This document shows, in pieces, positions 45,001 through 57,739 of a stretch of DNA of 64,000 bases (position 1 is the first letter of the stretch; each line of letters starts with the position of its first letter). The DNA is from Flectonema sp. DT1601 (lineage: Eukaryota; Euglenozoa; Diplonemea; Diplonemida; Diplonemidae). A program made the position numbers and the translations under genes. Below the pieces are notes generated by a model. That model was not told the origin of the DNA and ran no database searches. It saw only the letters and a program-made list of their open reading frames with translations. The DNA is taken from NCBI GenBank assembly GCA_964019425.1, contig OZ025785.1, positions 1,511,501-1,575,500 on the forward strand, written 5' to 3'.

Positions 45001-48000
45001 ACAACATCAGACCATTGTGAAGCAGGTGCTTGTGTTGGAAGTCTTGCTTGTGGAACAATAACATGTCAATCACTTAACCCGCAATGTATGACTTCTATTT
45101 GTAATGGAAATGTTTGTCAAGAGATTGCTAAGCCAGACGAAACCTTCTGCAACGACGCCAACAGCAGCACCTACAAAGACGTCTGTCGAAGAGGTAACTG
45201 TGTTGGTCTAGACCGCTGCTCTAACGTGAGATGTGTTCCGGTTGATCAATGTCACGATGCAGGTGTTTGTCATCCTTTGACTGGTATTTGTAGTACTCCA
45301 ATGTCACCAGATGGAGTTTCTTGTAATGATGGATTATCAACAACAGTTGATGATAAATGTATTAATGGTGTCTGTATTGGTACCGATAAGTGTGAAAGTG
45401 TTGTCTGTAGAACATCACTCTGCCTTGCAGCTGGAGTATGCAATCCACAGACTGGAGTGTGCAGCAACCCACCAGAACCGGACGGCAAGATTTGTGACGA
45501 CGGGGATGGAGCTACAACCGAATCCACTTGTCAGTCAGGAGCGTGTGTTGGAAAACTTCCTTGTGGAGGAAATACGTGTATGGCTCAAGACCCGCAATGT
45601 CACTTTCCAACATGTGAGGCCGGAAACACTTGTAAAGATTTACCAAAACCAGATAATTCTCCCTGCAATGATGGCCTCTCTACCACAGCTGACGACGTCT
45701 GCACAAGCGGTATCTGTTCCGGTATTAATAAATGCGCGCAAGTGACCTGCCCATCGAAAGAACAATGTTTTGAAGTTGGTGTTTGTGATCCAACAACTGG
45801 ACAATGTTACAGACCAACACTACCTGATGGTACTCCATGTGATGATGGTATTGATACAACTATTGATGATATTTGTAATAATGGTGTTTGTGTTGGAAGA
45901 GGAAGATGTGAAGGAGTTGTCTGTAGAGCATCAGACCAGTGCCATGAACAAGGGACCTGCGATCCATCAACAGGACTCTGTCAGGATCTTGAAAAGCCTG
46001 GTGGATTCCCATGTGATGATGGTAATGTCGACACAACAGGTGATAGATGTATCGGAGGTATCTGTCAAGGAAGTACTACTTGTGGTGGAACAACCTGCAC
46101 TCCATCAAACCCGGAGTGCAACACTGCAATCTGTTCGGCTAGCCTCTGCTCTCAAAGACAAGTTGCTGATGGAATGTCCTGCAATGATGGAACTCCAGAA
46201 ACTTTTAATGACAAATGTACTGCAGGTGTGTGTGCAGGTACCAACAAGTGTGACGGAGTAATTTGCACAACGAGAGGCTTATCAACGTGTGCGCTTCCTG
46301 GTGTCTGTGAACCAGCTACGGGAAAGTGCACTAGTCCACTGAGACCTGATGGAACTCCATGTGATGATCTCGATGCCACTACTGCTAGCGATAAATGCAT
46401 CGGAGGTATCTGTGTCGGCAGCAATAGATGCGCTCAAATAGTTTGTCAACGTTCTGATCAATGTCACGAGGTTGGTGTTTGTGATTACTCAAGTGGTATC
46501 TGCACAGATCCACTTAAAGCAAACGGAATCCCTTGCGATGATGGAAACGATGATTCAATTAATGATCAGTGTATTGCTGGGGCTTGTGTTGGAACTGTTG
46601 TTTGTGACAACAGACCATTACCATGTACAGTAACAGACAGTCAATGTATGGAAGCAAAGTGTGACCAGGGAAATACTTGTGTTGAAATAAAGAAAAGGAA
46701 TGGATTGGCTTGCAATGACAATAACGAGGCAACCACCGAAGACCGTTGCCAAAATGGAGTCTGTGTTGGAGTTGGTAAGTGCACAGGGAAAGTATGTAAC
46801 GAAGGAACTTGCAACCTGGTTGGCAACTGCGATCCAATTTCGGGAGAATGTTCGAAGCCTCCTAAACCTGAAGGAACCCTTTGTGATGATTCCAATTCTC
46901 TAACAGTAAGAGATCAATGTGTTGCTGGAACTTGTATTGGTACCCGAAGGTGTGATGGTGTTATTTGTGATCCTAAGACCGATTGTCGTGGTGCAGGAAC
47001 TTGCAATGAAAACACTGGAGTTTGTAGATACATTCACGTTCCGGATGGTTCCATTTGTAACGACAGAAACTCTGCAACGATTGATGATAAGTGCAGCCAG
47101 GGTGTATGTGCAGGAAAGGTGCCTTGCAATGGTAAAACTTGCGTTGCGAGTGACCCACAATGTGGAATCCCAGTTTGTGACGCCGACACATGTAGTGAAC
47201 TAACACGCGCTGATCAAACACCCTGCAATGACAACAATGAATTCACATTTGATGACAGTTGTCAGATGGGTGCCTGTGTCGGAATTCTTAAATGTGATGG
47301 GATTACTTGTTCCGCGATTGATAGTTGTCACAATGTTGGAGTTTGTGATCCTGCGACAGGAACTTGTGACACACCAATCAAACCTGAGCGAACTGATTGT
47401 GATGATAACAATCCTCTTACTCAAACATCAGAGTGTAGGTCAGGAGTATGTGTCAACACTGATAAGTGTGTTGGAAAGACTTGCTCATCAATGGGAGAGT
47501 GTTATAATGTTGGTATTTGTGATCCGCAAACAGGAGAGTGTAACAACCCCGCAAAGACTGATGGTTCACTATGTGATGACAGAGATAGCTCAACTCACAG
47601 TGATGTCTGTAAGGCCGGAACGTGTGTTGGAGTCTCGAGATGTTTATTACAATCTTGTGATGCGAGTGACAACTGTCACTTGGCAGGTGTGTGCGATCCT
47701 GCGACTGGTTTGTGTTCTGATCCAATAAAACCTGATGGAAGTATTTGTGATGATAATAATCCTCTCACACTTACTTCACAATGTTCAGCAGGTAGTTGTA
47801 TTGGAGCAGGACAATGTGGTGGTACTAGATGTATAACATCAGAGCCTCAGTGTAAGATGGCCACTTGCCAGGGAAATGTTTGCGTTGAGTCCAACAGACC
47901 TGACAGCACAACTTGCAATGACGGAGACGCAACTACATTTGGAGATAAGTGTCAGCGGGGTATCTGTTCTGGAACCTCTAACTGTGCTTCAAAGACATGT

Positions 48001-51000
48001 CCGGGATCGCAATGTACCGATCAGGGAGTTTGTGACGCAGCAACAGGAAATTGCCAAACAACTCCAAAGGTTGATGGAATTACTTGTGATGACGGAGATG
48101 CTAACACTGTAGATGATAAATGTCAGGCAGGTATTTGTGTTGGATTATTGAAGTGTACAGGAGTTACCTGTACGGCATCTGATGCTTGTCATGATATTGG
48201 AGCCTGTGATCCGAACACAGGTATCTGTACAGATCCTCCAAAGGGCGAAGGATCTATTTGCGATGATGGAAACACCGACACCACTGATGATCGATGCCGT
48301 AACGCTGTATGTGTTGGTATCATTCAGTGTGGTAATACTATTTGTGACACGTCGAATAGTCAATGTGTTATTACTCGATGTGTTGGTAATCAATGTCTAA
48401 CTACTAATGTTGCTGACAGCACTCCTTGTAATGATGGTAACACTGTCAGCTTTCCCGACACATGTAAATCTGGTGTCTGTTCAGGAACAGAATTATGTGC
48501 TGCTGTTGTATGTCAATCGAGTGGTGTTTGTCGAGTAGCTGGAGTTTGTGAACCGCTCACTGGCAAATGCAGCAACCCAGCCGCCAACGACGGTACAACC
48601 TGCAGTGATGGAAACCCTAATACGTTAGATGATAAGTGTGTTGCAGGAGTTTGCATTGGATCTGATAAGTGTCAGGATGTCACTTGTACTGCGAGTGACT
48701 CTTGTCACGGAGTAGGAACTTGCAATCCATCGACTGGTTTGTGTAGCGATCCACTTCTTGCATCTAGCACGCGTTGTGATGATGGTGATGCGCAAACTAT
48801 GAATGACGTTTGTGGAAGTGGATCATGCTCTGGATCGGTTGTTTGTGGAAACGGAAGGCAGTGTGACAGTCCTGGTGCGTGTAAAGCAGCTGCTTGCTCA
48901 GGAAACAACTGCAGTCCGCGTAACATCGCTGATGGAACTCCCTGCAATGACAACAACGTCCTCACTGAAAATGATGTCTGCAAGGAAGGTGTTTGTGTTG
49001 GAGTTAACCCTTGTGCAGGAACAGTTTGCAAAGCTAGCGGACAATGTTACCTCCCTGGAACTTGCAACCCACGATCGGGACAATGCGATCAGCTCGCAAT
49101 GGTAGACGGAACTACTTGTGACGACGGAAATGCAGAAACATCAAATGACCAATGTGTTGGTGGGGTCTGTAATGGAGTACTAAAGTGTACTGGGATCGTG
49201 TGTCCAGTAAGTGATGACTGTCACGATCAAGGTGTTTGTGATCCAAGAACAGGTTTGTGTCAGGACCCCCTCAAGGCCTCTGGAACAACGTGTGATGACG
49301 GCAATCCATCAACAGTTGACGATAGGTGTGTTAATGGAATATGCACTGGTCATATTCTGTGCCCAAGTACGAATGGTATGAAATGTATTCCATCTGTACC
49401 ACAATGTATGATTGCTCAATGTAGTGGTGACACTTGTACTGAAAGTAATCGCGCTAACGGTATCTCCTGCAATGACAACAACCCAGCAACCTTTGGTGAT
49501 ACTTGTCAGGATGGCCAATGTGTTGGTGTTGATAGGTGTGCAAATGCCAACTGTCAGCCTCTCACTTCATGCCACTCAACCGGCTACTGCGAATCATCGA
49601 CAGGGAAGTGTACCAACCCACTCAGAGCTGACGGATCGTTGTGTGACGACAAGAATCCAGCAACGACTGGTGATAAGTGTGCAGCGGGAGTTTGTTTTGG
49701 AGTTGATAGATGTTTGCACAAAGTATGCACAGCATCGGACAGCTGTCACTTTGCCGGAGCTTGCGACCCGCAGACTGGTTTATGTTCAGACCCTGCAGTA
49801 GCTGGAGGAACGGCATGCGACGATGGAAATCCGCTCACTGAAAATGATCGCTGCGTCGCTGGTGTTTGTTCCGGAACCTTGAACTGCGGTGGAGCATCGT
49901 TCTGTACAGTCCCAGAACCAGCTTGCATGATGCCGATTTGTAGGGGATCTACTTGTGCTTCGGCAAACAAACCTGACGGCTCTTCCTGCAATGATGGAAA
50001 GCTATCCACTCGTGATGATGTCTGTGTGTCTGGAGTTTGTGTTGGAGTTGAGAAATGCTTCGGCGTCGTTTGCAGAGCTGCAGACCAGTGCCATAACCAC
50101 GGAGAGTGTAATGCGAATACTGGTGAGTGTACTAACCCACCTCAAGCTGATGGAACATCTTGTGATGCAGGAAATCCAACTGTAACTGCTCAGTGCATGC
50201 AAGGAGCATGTCAGACTGGTAACAAGTGTGCTGGTGTTGTTTGTGTTGCATCTGATAATTGTCATGATGTTGGATTTTGTCATCAGACAACAGGTATTTG
50301 TACCGACCCTCCGAAACCAGATGATGTAACTTGTAATGACATGGACGTCAGAACCACAGGTGATGTTTGTTTAAGAGGTGTTTGTGTTGGTGTACTAATG
50401 TGTAACAGATCACCTTGTATTGTTTCAGAGCCATCCTGCATGTCTGCTGATTGCAGCTTTGGTTCCTGTCGGGAAATCGCAAAGCCTGATGGAACCCCAT
50501 GTAATGATGGAGAAGTAACAACACTTGGTGATGCTTGTGTTATGGGTAAATGTATAGGTACTGACTTGTGTAAGTCAGTTACTTGTACTGCAAAAGATCA
50601 ATGTCATCACGCTGGACAATGTGAACCAAAAACTGGAAAGTGCACAACACCACTAAAAACTGACGGAGTAATCTGTGATGATGGATTACTTACTACGAAG
50701 GACGACACTTGCAAGTATGTTTTGTAACTGTTTCAACCCCAATATTTTATTTCTTTTTTTTTTCAGAAGAAAATAATAAAACACAGCAACGGTCTATGTC
50801 GAGGAGTTCCAAAGTGTCAAGGAGTTACCTGCCAGCAGGGAAGCTGTTACTCTGTTGGAGTTTGTACCCCAGAAACAGGAGAGTGCAGTTCTACACCATT
50901 CTCTGATGGCTCATCATGTAACGATAGAAATCCTGAATCTGAACAAGATCGCTGTTCTTCTGGAGTATGTCTAGGAGCTGTTCGTAAACAGTGCGATACC

Positions 51001-53109
51001 TTCACAGGTACCTGTAAACTCAGAGAGGATGCCAGCACTACGGATTGCGACCTTTGGGGAGTGTATGTCTTTTGTTTAATGTTTTGAAGTACCTGATCGG
51101 TACTACGTAATATTTTCTTTATAATTATCATTTTAACGAATACCAAAAACAGCTGCACTGCTGAGCTTTGCTGCGAAAGACAAGTTTGTCAAGTCTTTGA
51201 TATTAATTGTTTTAATCCTAATCCTGAGAGAGCATCAATTCAATGTCCAGTTGCAGGTTGTGACGAAAGGACTTGCTGTGGTACGTGTGAAACTAACTTC
51301 GACATTACGACTTGCCCTACAAGAGAAGTAATGACAAATGTAGTGTGCATTCCATGCAATGTAACAACGTGTTGTCTTGAAGGAGATCCAATGCCTTTAA
51401 AGGTGGCGATTGAAGTTACCGGTAGTGGTACGCGTGCTACGGGGGACCAAGCAGCACTCGCATTCTCTTCTATTCTTAAAATACCTCTTGCAGCCATTAG
51501 TAACATCCAAGTCACGGGGAGCAGAAATTCAACAACTCGAATCAACTTCATTGTCACTCGTTCTTCTAGAGATGCTTCTGGTAGCCTTCGCAACCCGAGC
51601 GCGTTTTCCGAAGCTTGGCAAACCGATGCTCTTCGTGACTTGCGAGAAACCAACAGCACATTTAAATTCAACGGTTTGAATGTTAATGATTTAGTTGTTC
51701 ACCCAGCCAATACTGCTTTCCCAAGACTTTGCTCTGGAGCCAGAGACCCAAGCACTGTGATTTGCTCTTCTACCACACAATACGGATGTAATTTAAGAGA
51801 AACATGTCAGGTAGGACACACTCCTTGTTGTTGTGATACTGATGGTTCTTGTGATGATGGAAGTGATAGCATCTGTTGTGTTCCTTACGGCAAGTGTCCG
51901 GCTACTACTGAAGTTCGAACACCTGTGTGTATTGCGAATGGTGTTGAAGCATGTAAAGGTTCAACTTGTCAGAGACCAGAAGATGAAGCCTGTCATTGTT
52001 GTGAGGGTTTCGATTGCACTTCGACGAATGAGAGAATCTGTTGTGTTGCAACGAAAGTTGACGAGTGTGTAGAGCGCTGTCCAACATGTGAGACTTCTAA
52101 CTCAAAGGGTGCAGTCTGCAGTAGCGCAACGAGTGGACAGCAGATATGTGTTGATCCGAATGACCGAGTCTTGTCTAACTGGATTTGTAAATGTGTTCCA
52201 CCATACACAGGAAACTCTACTATTGGAAAGGCAGCAACTTGTACGCTCCTACCTCAGAAGCAGGAGGACACTGATATCGTAGTCACAACTACAGAGGAAG
52301 ACACTGATAAACTGCGCGGCATAATTGCTGCTGAGTTAAAGGCACCACTAAAAGATGTTATTGTGTACTTCGAATCCGGAAAGCTTCGCGTGAAATTAGC
52401 GACTTCAGCAATGAGATCGGCATTTCTTCAGAAGACCAATTGCTGTGATCAGAGTTGCATAGATACTCGACAGTTCTGTAAGGATTTGGGATATAATTCA
52501 CTCGCAACTGAATCAATGGAATGTGTTGCTTTAACTAACAGTGTGTCCTGTTCTAAGAAGACAGGATGTTCCTTTTCAACTTCTGGCTGTGCTGCAGCAG
52601 CACAAGCTCCAGGACCAACTACAATAACACCAAGTCCTAACGACGATGATTCATTTCCTCTCTGGGCAATATTTGTGATTGTTGCTGCTGTTTTGCTTTG
52701 TGCTATGTTAGTCTTTTGTCTTTCGAGGAAGAACAAGAAGCCGATTCCAGAAGACAACTTTGTCCGTCACGAGAGGAACGAATTTGAAAAGAAAAGCATT
52801 GCGAGCTCTTCAGAAAGTGCTCTTCTACAAGATGCAAACTTTGATCAACCTCCAGTTACTAACTACCAACAAGTTTATGAGTCTCCGCATAATGAAATTC
52901 AACTCGATGAGGTTCCTCCTATGACTCAGACTCCTCCCCCAATCGCAAATAGAAGTTCTCTTTCGCGTCCTCCAGGACCACCTCTCGGTAGAGGAAATCC
53001 TTTATACAGTAATCATGACTTGGACATGACGAGTTCATCACCTTCTCGAACTTCTTGGGTTTATAAGCCTGGTCAGTCTACCTCAAGTATTCGTCACTTG
53101 CCTGTGTAG
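33028..53109 (+). CDS. Giant type I membrane adhesin: 28 Calx-beta-like domains, about 45 Cys-rich repeats, TM segment, three exons
   Basis: Exons are 33028-50714, 50787-51062 and 51153-53109, giving 6,639 residues. Both introns (72 and 90 nt) start GTATGT and end ACAG; the chosen junctions restore the cysteine pattern (DDTCNNGLCRG; WGVCTAELCC). A signal peptide (MRHIICLLALYMVNCVAG) precedes 28 tandem beta-sandwich units of about 113 residues ending in NTDDD-like calcium-binding signatures, to about residue 3,210. Four CxxxGC...CC units follow, then about 45 units of the type SDQCH..G.CDP.TG.C...DGT.CDDGN. After exon 2 the GC...CC module returns, followed by two SEA/ferredoxin-like globular parts. 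A single TM helix (LWAIFVIVAAVLLCAMLVF) lies near nt 52663-52720, then a cytosolic tail of about 130 residues rich in Pro. Ca2+-dependent adhesion is inferred. Both repeat types are familiar from bacterial surface proteins. Confidence 0.9.
43123..50990 (+). repeat. Coding array of about 45 Cys-rich units in a B-A-A triplet order
   Basis: Two unit types alternate. Type A has C..V.C..SDQCH..G.CDP.TG.C; type B has CGG.TC...EPQC....C.G..C.E. Type B units begin near 43471, 44019, 44521, 45043, 45559, 46078, 46598, 47118, 47811, 48325, 48839, 49357, 49882 and 50398. The spacing is therefore about 502-549 bp (two A units between B units), except 693 bp between 47118 and 47811, where three A units intervene. 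Confidence 0.85.
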
Positions 53110-56100
53110 ATATTGTTTTAGTTTCTTTTGGTTTTTTTTTTCCCTTTAAGAGAACAGCTCCCCCTAAGGCTCTCCTTGTTCTGCAGTTTCGTAGATTTCT
53201 GATTAACACTTTTGCATTAGTACCCTCCCCCAGCTAAAGCTGACTCAGGATATTTATTTATCGACTGAGCCCTAATGGACAGCAAGGGATTTTGATCTTT
53301 TTGTCTGCCTTTCCATGTCCTATTTGTTTTTCCCTGTTTATGACATTGTCGTTCAGTTAGCTTTTCTTTACGGCTTGTGTTCGTTTTTTATTTGGAGCAT
53401 AACAAGTTAACAGCTGCTTGTCAGGCTTTGGACTTGGTAATCCGCTTGTTGAACTTGTTGTGATCTCTAGGTTTAGGTTTTCTTTTTTATTAGTTAGTAA
53501 GTATTGCAACCAGTATTAGAAATAGTTGTCAAGTGAAGAAAAAACAATCAATTTTAAAGGGGAAAATATACCACTCCCAACAATTGGGATGGGCAGTGAA
53601 TCACAACCCACAAAATGTTGAAACCAGTTGTGTGTACTGCAGGCTACTAAAAAAAAAATAAGAGTCCAGTAAGACAGCGGTTTAAATGTAGTTTTGTTGA
53701 AACGTTCGATTTTCTTATCGATTTGACATTACCCGATATATGACAACTCCTTTCCTCTTTTCTCTCTTCATGCATTCTTCGCTCAGTCAAAATTGACTTT
53801 TGGCTATAAAACGGTAGAGAATGACTTAAGAATCATCAATTCAGTGGTAACTATCGCAAAAAGTTTTGAAAAAAAAAATTCTTCACTTTTTTTTTTTTTT
53901 TTTTTTTTTCCCCTTTTTTAAAAAAAATTTTTAAGTTCTCATAGCAGTAGTAGCGGATACGTAGACCTTTTCAGTTCATTATGTGGAAGCCTTTATTTTA
54001 TTACAAAAAATGTTATCTATTTTTTCCTCGTGTGTCAGTAGTACTGACTGTGATTAACAAGTTACTTTTTTTTTTTTCCTTGTGAAGAATGATGTCGTAC
54101 CTTGTAGTAACAATAATTGTTGCTGCTCATCGCCAGCAAATGGTGTGTTTACGACTAAAACTAAGTTTAAGAAAACCAATCTTTAGTCAGACTCGCGTTG
54201 CAATCATTTTTTCTTTCTTGATATTGCAATCCGACGAATGACGAACCTATAGCTATATACTTTTCTTTTGTTTGTTTGTTTCTTTTTTTTTTTTTTTTTT
54301 TTTCCCCCTTTTTTTTTCTCCTTTTTTTTTTCTCTTTATAATATGATGAATTTTACTAATTCTAAACCCAATGAGAAGGGTGTTTTCCCAACCGATTCAT
54401 TTCGAGGTGTCCCTCCCAAGAGCCGGGTGCGAACATATAAACTACTTCCAATAGTGCTTTTCTTTCTTTCAGTATTTCAATTGCCGTGAAGGCTTTACGA
54501 ATAGAAATACGCGAAACCTATTGATTGGTGTGAGATAACCCAGCAATTCACTACCTTCATCAGACTGGTTATTGTAGCGGAATACAAAACCTATTGATTG
54601 GTGTGATAACCAGCAACTCATTGCCTTATCAGAATAGCTGTAACTGAATACGCGAAACCTATTGATTGGTGTGAGATACCCAGCAATTCACTACCTTCAT
54701 CAGACTGGTTATTGTAGCGGAATACAAAACCTATTGATTGGTGTGATAACCAGCAACTCATTGCCTTATCAGAATAGCTGTAACTGAATACGCGAAACCT
54801 ATTGATTGGTGTGAGATACCCAGCAATTCACTACCTTCATCAGACTGGTTATTGTAGCTGAATACAAAACCTATTGATTGGTGTGATAACCAGCAACTCA
54901 TTACCTTATCATATTAGTTGTAGCTGAATACGAAACCTATTGATTGGTGTGAGATAGCAACTCATTACCTTCATCAGAATGGTTATTGTAGCTGACTCGG
55001 TGTTGGCTATTAAGAACGTGCCTACGTAAGCTAAGCGGATAAGAGGACTTAACGCATATTTGAGGTGACGCAGGTGACTATTAAAAAAATCGTTTTACTT
55101 CTTCTTGAATATTATAAACTACTGATGAGCACCATCACTGTAGGCTGTCTGGAATATTTTGTTAACTAGATCGACAAGCAGCTACTTCGCATCGAGAAAA
55201 CCAGCCAGACAATTGCAAAGTCAAGTGTTTTGGTATTAAGATGTGAGGGAATGGTTTGTTAAGTTTGTTTTATGTATTTTTAGTTGTTAGCAGTCTGAGT
55301 GATGGTTTTCTTTATTCCTCTTTTGAAAATGCCAATTCAGTATTAACAACTTACTTGAACTTTAAGCTCTCAACTCGAGGCGCGGAATGACGTTCGATCG
55401 CAACCGCTGCGATAACACTGTCGTCCATGCAACAGCTTTCCAGTCGACTTTACTTTCGTGGTTATGTATTGAGGCACTCTTTAGTACCCCAATTTGTTTA
55501 TTTGAGTGTCGTTCGCTGTTACTTTCGTTGAGTAACTATCCTGTTGTACTTCTTCCTTTGCTATCCTTCAGAAGTAGAGGCGTTTTTCCTATTTTGTTGG
55601 TGAACAGAGGCAAAGCCTAGTAACCAAACACCATGTTCTGTATCTGGAAAGCAGAAGTAACATGTTGGTGGCCGGCACGGAAATGTGTCACCTGTTCTTT
55701 CTGTGTCATTTCGTTTGGTTTGTTTTCTTTTTCACATTGTGTTCTTGACCAGCAACTTTATTTGGAACTGGAGCAAGTTTGTTGAGTTCACAGACAACAA
55801 CTGCACAGCGCAGGCTGCTCATCGTTCTTTAGATACTTTTCTCTACGCTCTCACTTAGTTAGAATGAAGTCCCGAAGGACTTACTTCCTTAGCCGCAGTG
55901 AGATTGTTCAACGAACAACAAGAAGTTTCTTGGCAAAACCAACATAAAGTGCACGACTTTCAACAAGACAGTGTTGTCAGGAGTCGTGACTTTTGTTTGG
56001 TTTCTTTTGTTTTTTTCTTCTTTGCCGCGTTTGCGGTGGTTGAGATACATCATTCCGTTATGTACTTACGACAGCAAGCTTTAACTTGAAGATTATCGCG

Positions 56101-56392
56101 GTGGTAATCTTGCTCTCAAAGCTGCTTAGAGAAGACGAAAACCTCACTGCGCTGATCCATCTTTCGTTCATTTGTTTCTGTCCTCCGTCTCGCGCTCCTT
56201 TCCCCGGCTGATTTCTTCCCCTATTCGCCTCGTATCCCCCCGCACTCATTTTATTTTTCCCTTTGGGGGGCGTTCTCATCTTTAAGATTCCCTCAACCCG
56301 CTGTTAAGTTACATTCAAAAGTCTTACGGATTGTGAAGATGGTGTTTGAGATGTAAATTTATTATTTTGTTCAGAAGCTAATAAAAAGTAAT
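53110..56392. other. Gene-poor 3.3-kb region with a tandem repeat
   Basis: No convincing protein gene: the frames at 55387-55620 and 55898-56089 have no family features. It contains long T runs (53889-53909, 54282-54303), hairpins such as TCCCAA-CAA-TTGGGA near 53576 and GTCAGTA-G-TACTGAC near 54036, and the tandem array at 54506-54994. The PGAM5 acceptor TTTTGTTCAG ends at 56374. Confidence 0.5.
54506..54994. repeat. Tandem repeat, seven units alternating about 74 and 66 bp (140-bp dimer)
   Basis: Units start at 54506, 54581, 54647, 54721, 54787, 54861 and 54927. Every unit carries AAACCTATTGATTGGTGTGA. Long units contain CAGCAATTCACTACCTTCAT and GGTTATTGTAG; short units contain GATAACCAGCAACTCATT and TTATC. 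Dimers are nearly identical, so expansion was by the 140-bp dimer; the last unit is a long/short hybrid. The array lies outside any gene. Confidence 0.95.
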
Positions 56393-57265
56393 ATGGCAGT
56401 CAGACTACGTGCATTGGTTTCTGGTGGTATTGCTGCCTGCGGATCATTTGGAGGAAGTTGCTACGCAGACACTAAGAAGGATTACGTTATTCCTAAGAAG
56501 ACTACTTATGGTTGTTTTGAATCAACTATCTCAGAACAAGTCAAAGCTGGATTAGGTCCAGGTGATCATGGAGAATGGGGACTCGGTGACTTCGACCGCA
56601 CATGGGATACTGAACACTTAGAACGCGATGATCAGTTAGGAACTACTGCAAGTGACAAAGTATTAGAATCCTCTTCAGCTGTAAGAAGTTTAATATTAAT
56701 CAGACATGGAGAGTACACCATGTCTACAGGGGAGTTAACAGAACTTGGTATGGAACAGGCTGAATTATCAGCAAAACGTGTAAAATCATTATGTGAGGGG
56801 AAGTCGTTAGTAGAACACCCAACTTCATTAGTTGTCAGCTCCGCCACACGTGCTATGCAAACATCAGAACCATTTATTAAAGAATTGGGATTAGAACCAG
56901 AAATTGATGATCAAATCCGTGAAGCGTATCCTTGTTTGGGTAATGATCGTCCGAATAGGAGGACTGCTGAGAAACTTGAAGCCGAACACGACAAACTCGA
57001 GACCGCATTCAAACGTCTGTTTCGCAGACCCACAAACTCAACAAAGAATGAAGTTGTTGTTGTTGTCTGCCATGCAAATGTAATCCGTTACTGGACTCTA
57101 AGAGCATTACAACTACCACCTGAGTTGTGGACATCGCTGTCACTTCCTCATGGCTCTGTGACGCACGTCAGAATTAGTGCGAGAGGGAGCGTTTGTGTTC
57201 GCTGCATCGGGGATGCTGGCTTCCTTCCTCCTGATAAGCTTACTACGGTAGCCATTGAGAGTTGA
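56393..57265 (+). CDS. PGAM5: PGAM5-like mitochondrial Ser/Thr phosphatase (histidine phosphatase superfamily)
   Basis: The 290-residue, single-exon protein has catalytic His105 in LIRHGEY, the second histidine His227 in VCHANVIRY, and the PGAM5-specific tail GDAGFLPPDK. PGAM5 is a phosphohistidine-using protein phosphatase anchored in mitochondrial membranes. Here residues 1 to about 25 are basic then hydrophobic and could be a targeting or anchor segment. The WDxNWD oligomerisation motif of animal PGAM5 appears altered, as DFDRTWD near 66-72. The start follows an acceptor ending at 56374 (18-nt leader). Length matches the family. Confidence 0.9.
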   Translation: MAVRLRALVSGGIAACGSFGGSCYADTKKDYVIPKKTTYGCFESTISEQVKAGLGPGDHGEWGLGDFDRTWDTEHLERDDQLGTTASDKVLESSSAVRSLILIRHGEYTMSTGELTELGMEQAELSAKRVKSLCEGKSLVEHPTSLVVSSATRAMQTSEPFIKELGLEPEIDDQIREAYPCLGNDRPNRRTAEKLEAEHDKLETAFKRLFRRPTNSTKNEVVVVVCHANVIRYWTLRALQLPPELWTSLSLPHGSVTHVRISARGSVCVRCIGDAGFLPPDKLTTVAIES

Positions 57266-57739
57266 TTTCCTTTGATGTTACTTTACGTGACCTGAGCTGT
57301 GAAATCTTATTACTCGTTTTGCTTATTTAGTGTCTACTATAGTTGAATACTGTTATCGTGTACACTGTAGCGATTGTGTTAATGTGAATCCCTTCTCTAT
57401 CTTCGGCCCGTTTAGTGACTTCACTGATCCAACTGATTGTCATGTTCTAGTTGAGTTGCCTCTGTGACACTAAATTAATAAAGTTTGCATCAACTTGTCT
57501 TAACGTAGACAACACTACAACGACTTCTGAGGTTAGGTATCTTGAACCTTTTATTTCATCCACTCTCATCGTTGCCTGCACACAATGATAAAGCAAACGC
57601 CGTTCAACGGGCGTATTGCGAGTGACGAAATGTAAACCACCAGAAATACGATACCGCGTTGTCAGTTACTTTTGTAGCTGCAATTAGTTTTATTTTAGTT
57701 CCTGCGATCCATCTAATCCTCTCTTCAGTATCAAAAGAC
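57266..57739. other. Non-coding spacer
   Basis: No gene is seen. The acceptor CCTCTCTTCAG ends at 57728, 11 nt before the next ATG. Codons from 57659 to 57739 are open in frame but start only with TTG and lie upstream of this acceptor, so they are left out of the protein. Confidence 0.55.

Noticed and set aside
43073..50283. Many frames of 60-166 codons on both strands inside the giant gene
   Set aside because: They are shadows of the repeated Cys-rich coding pattern; the main frame has the domain evidence.
54506..54994. CRISPR-like array
   Set aside because: The units are directly adjacent with no unique spacers, alternate in two lengths, and the genome is eukaryotic; it is a tandem satellite.
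55387..56089. Two short + strand frames (77 and 63 codons) in the gene-poor zone
   Set aside because: No domain, no supporting acceptor/ATG arrangement, hydrophobic readings of T-rich sequence.
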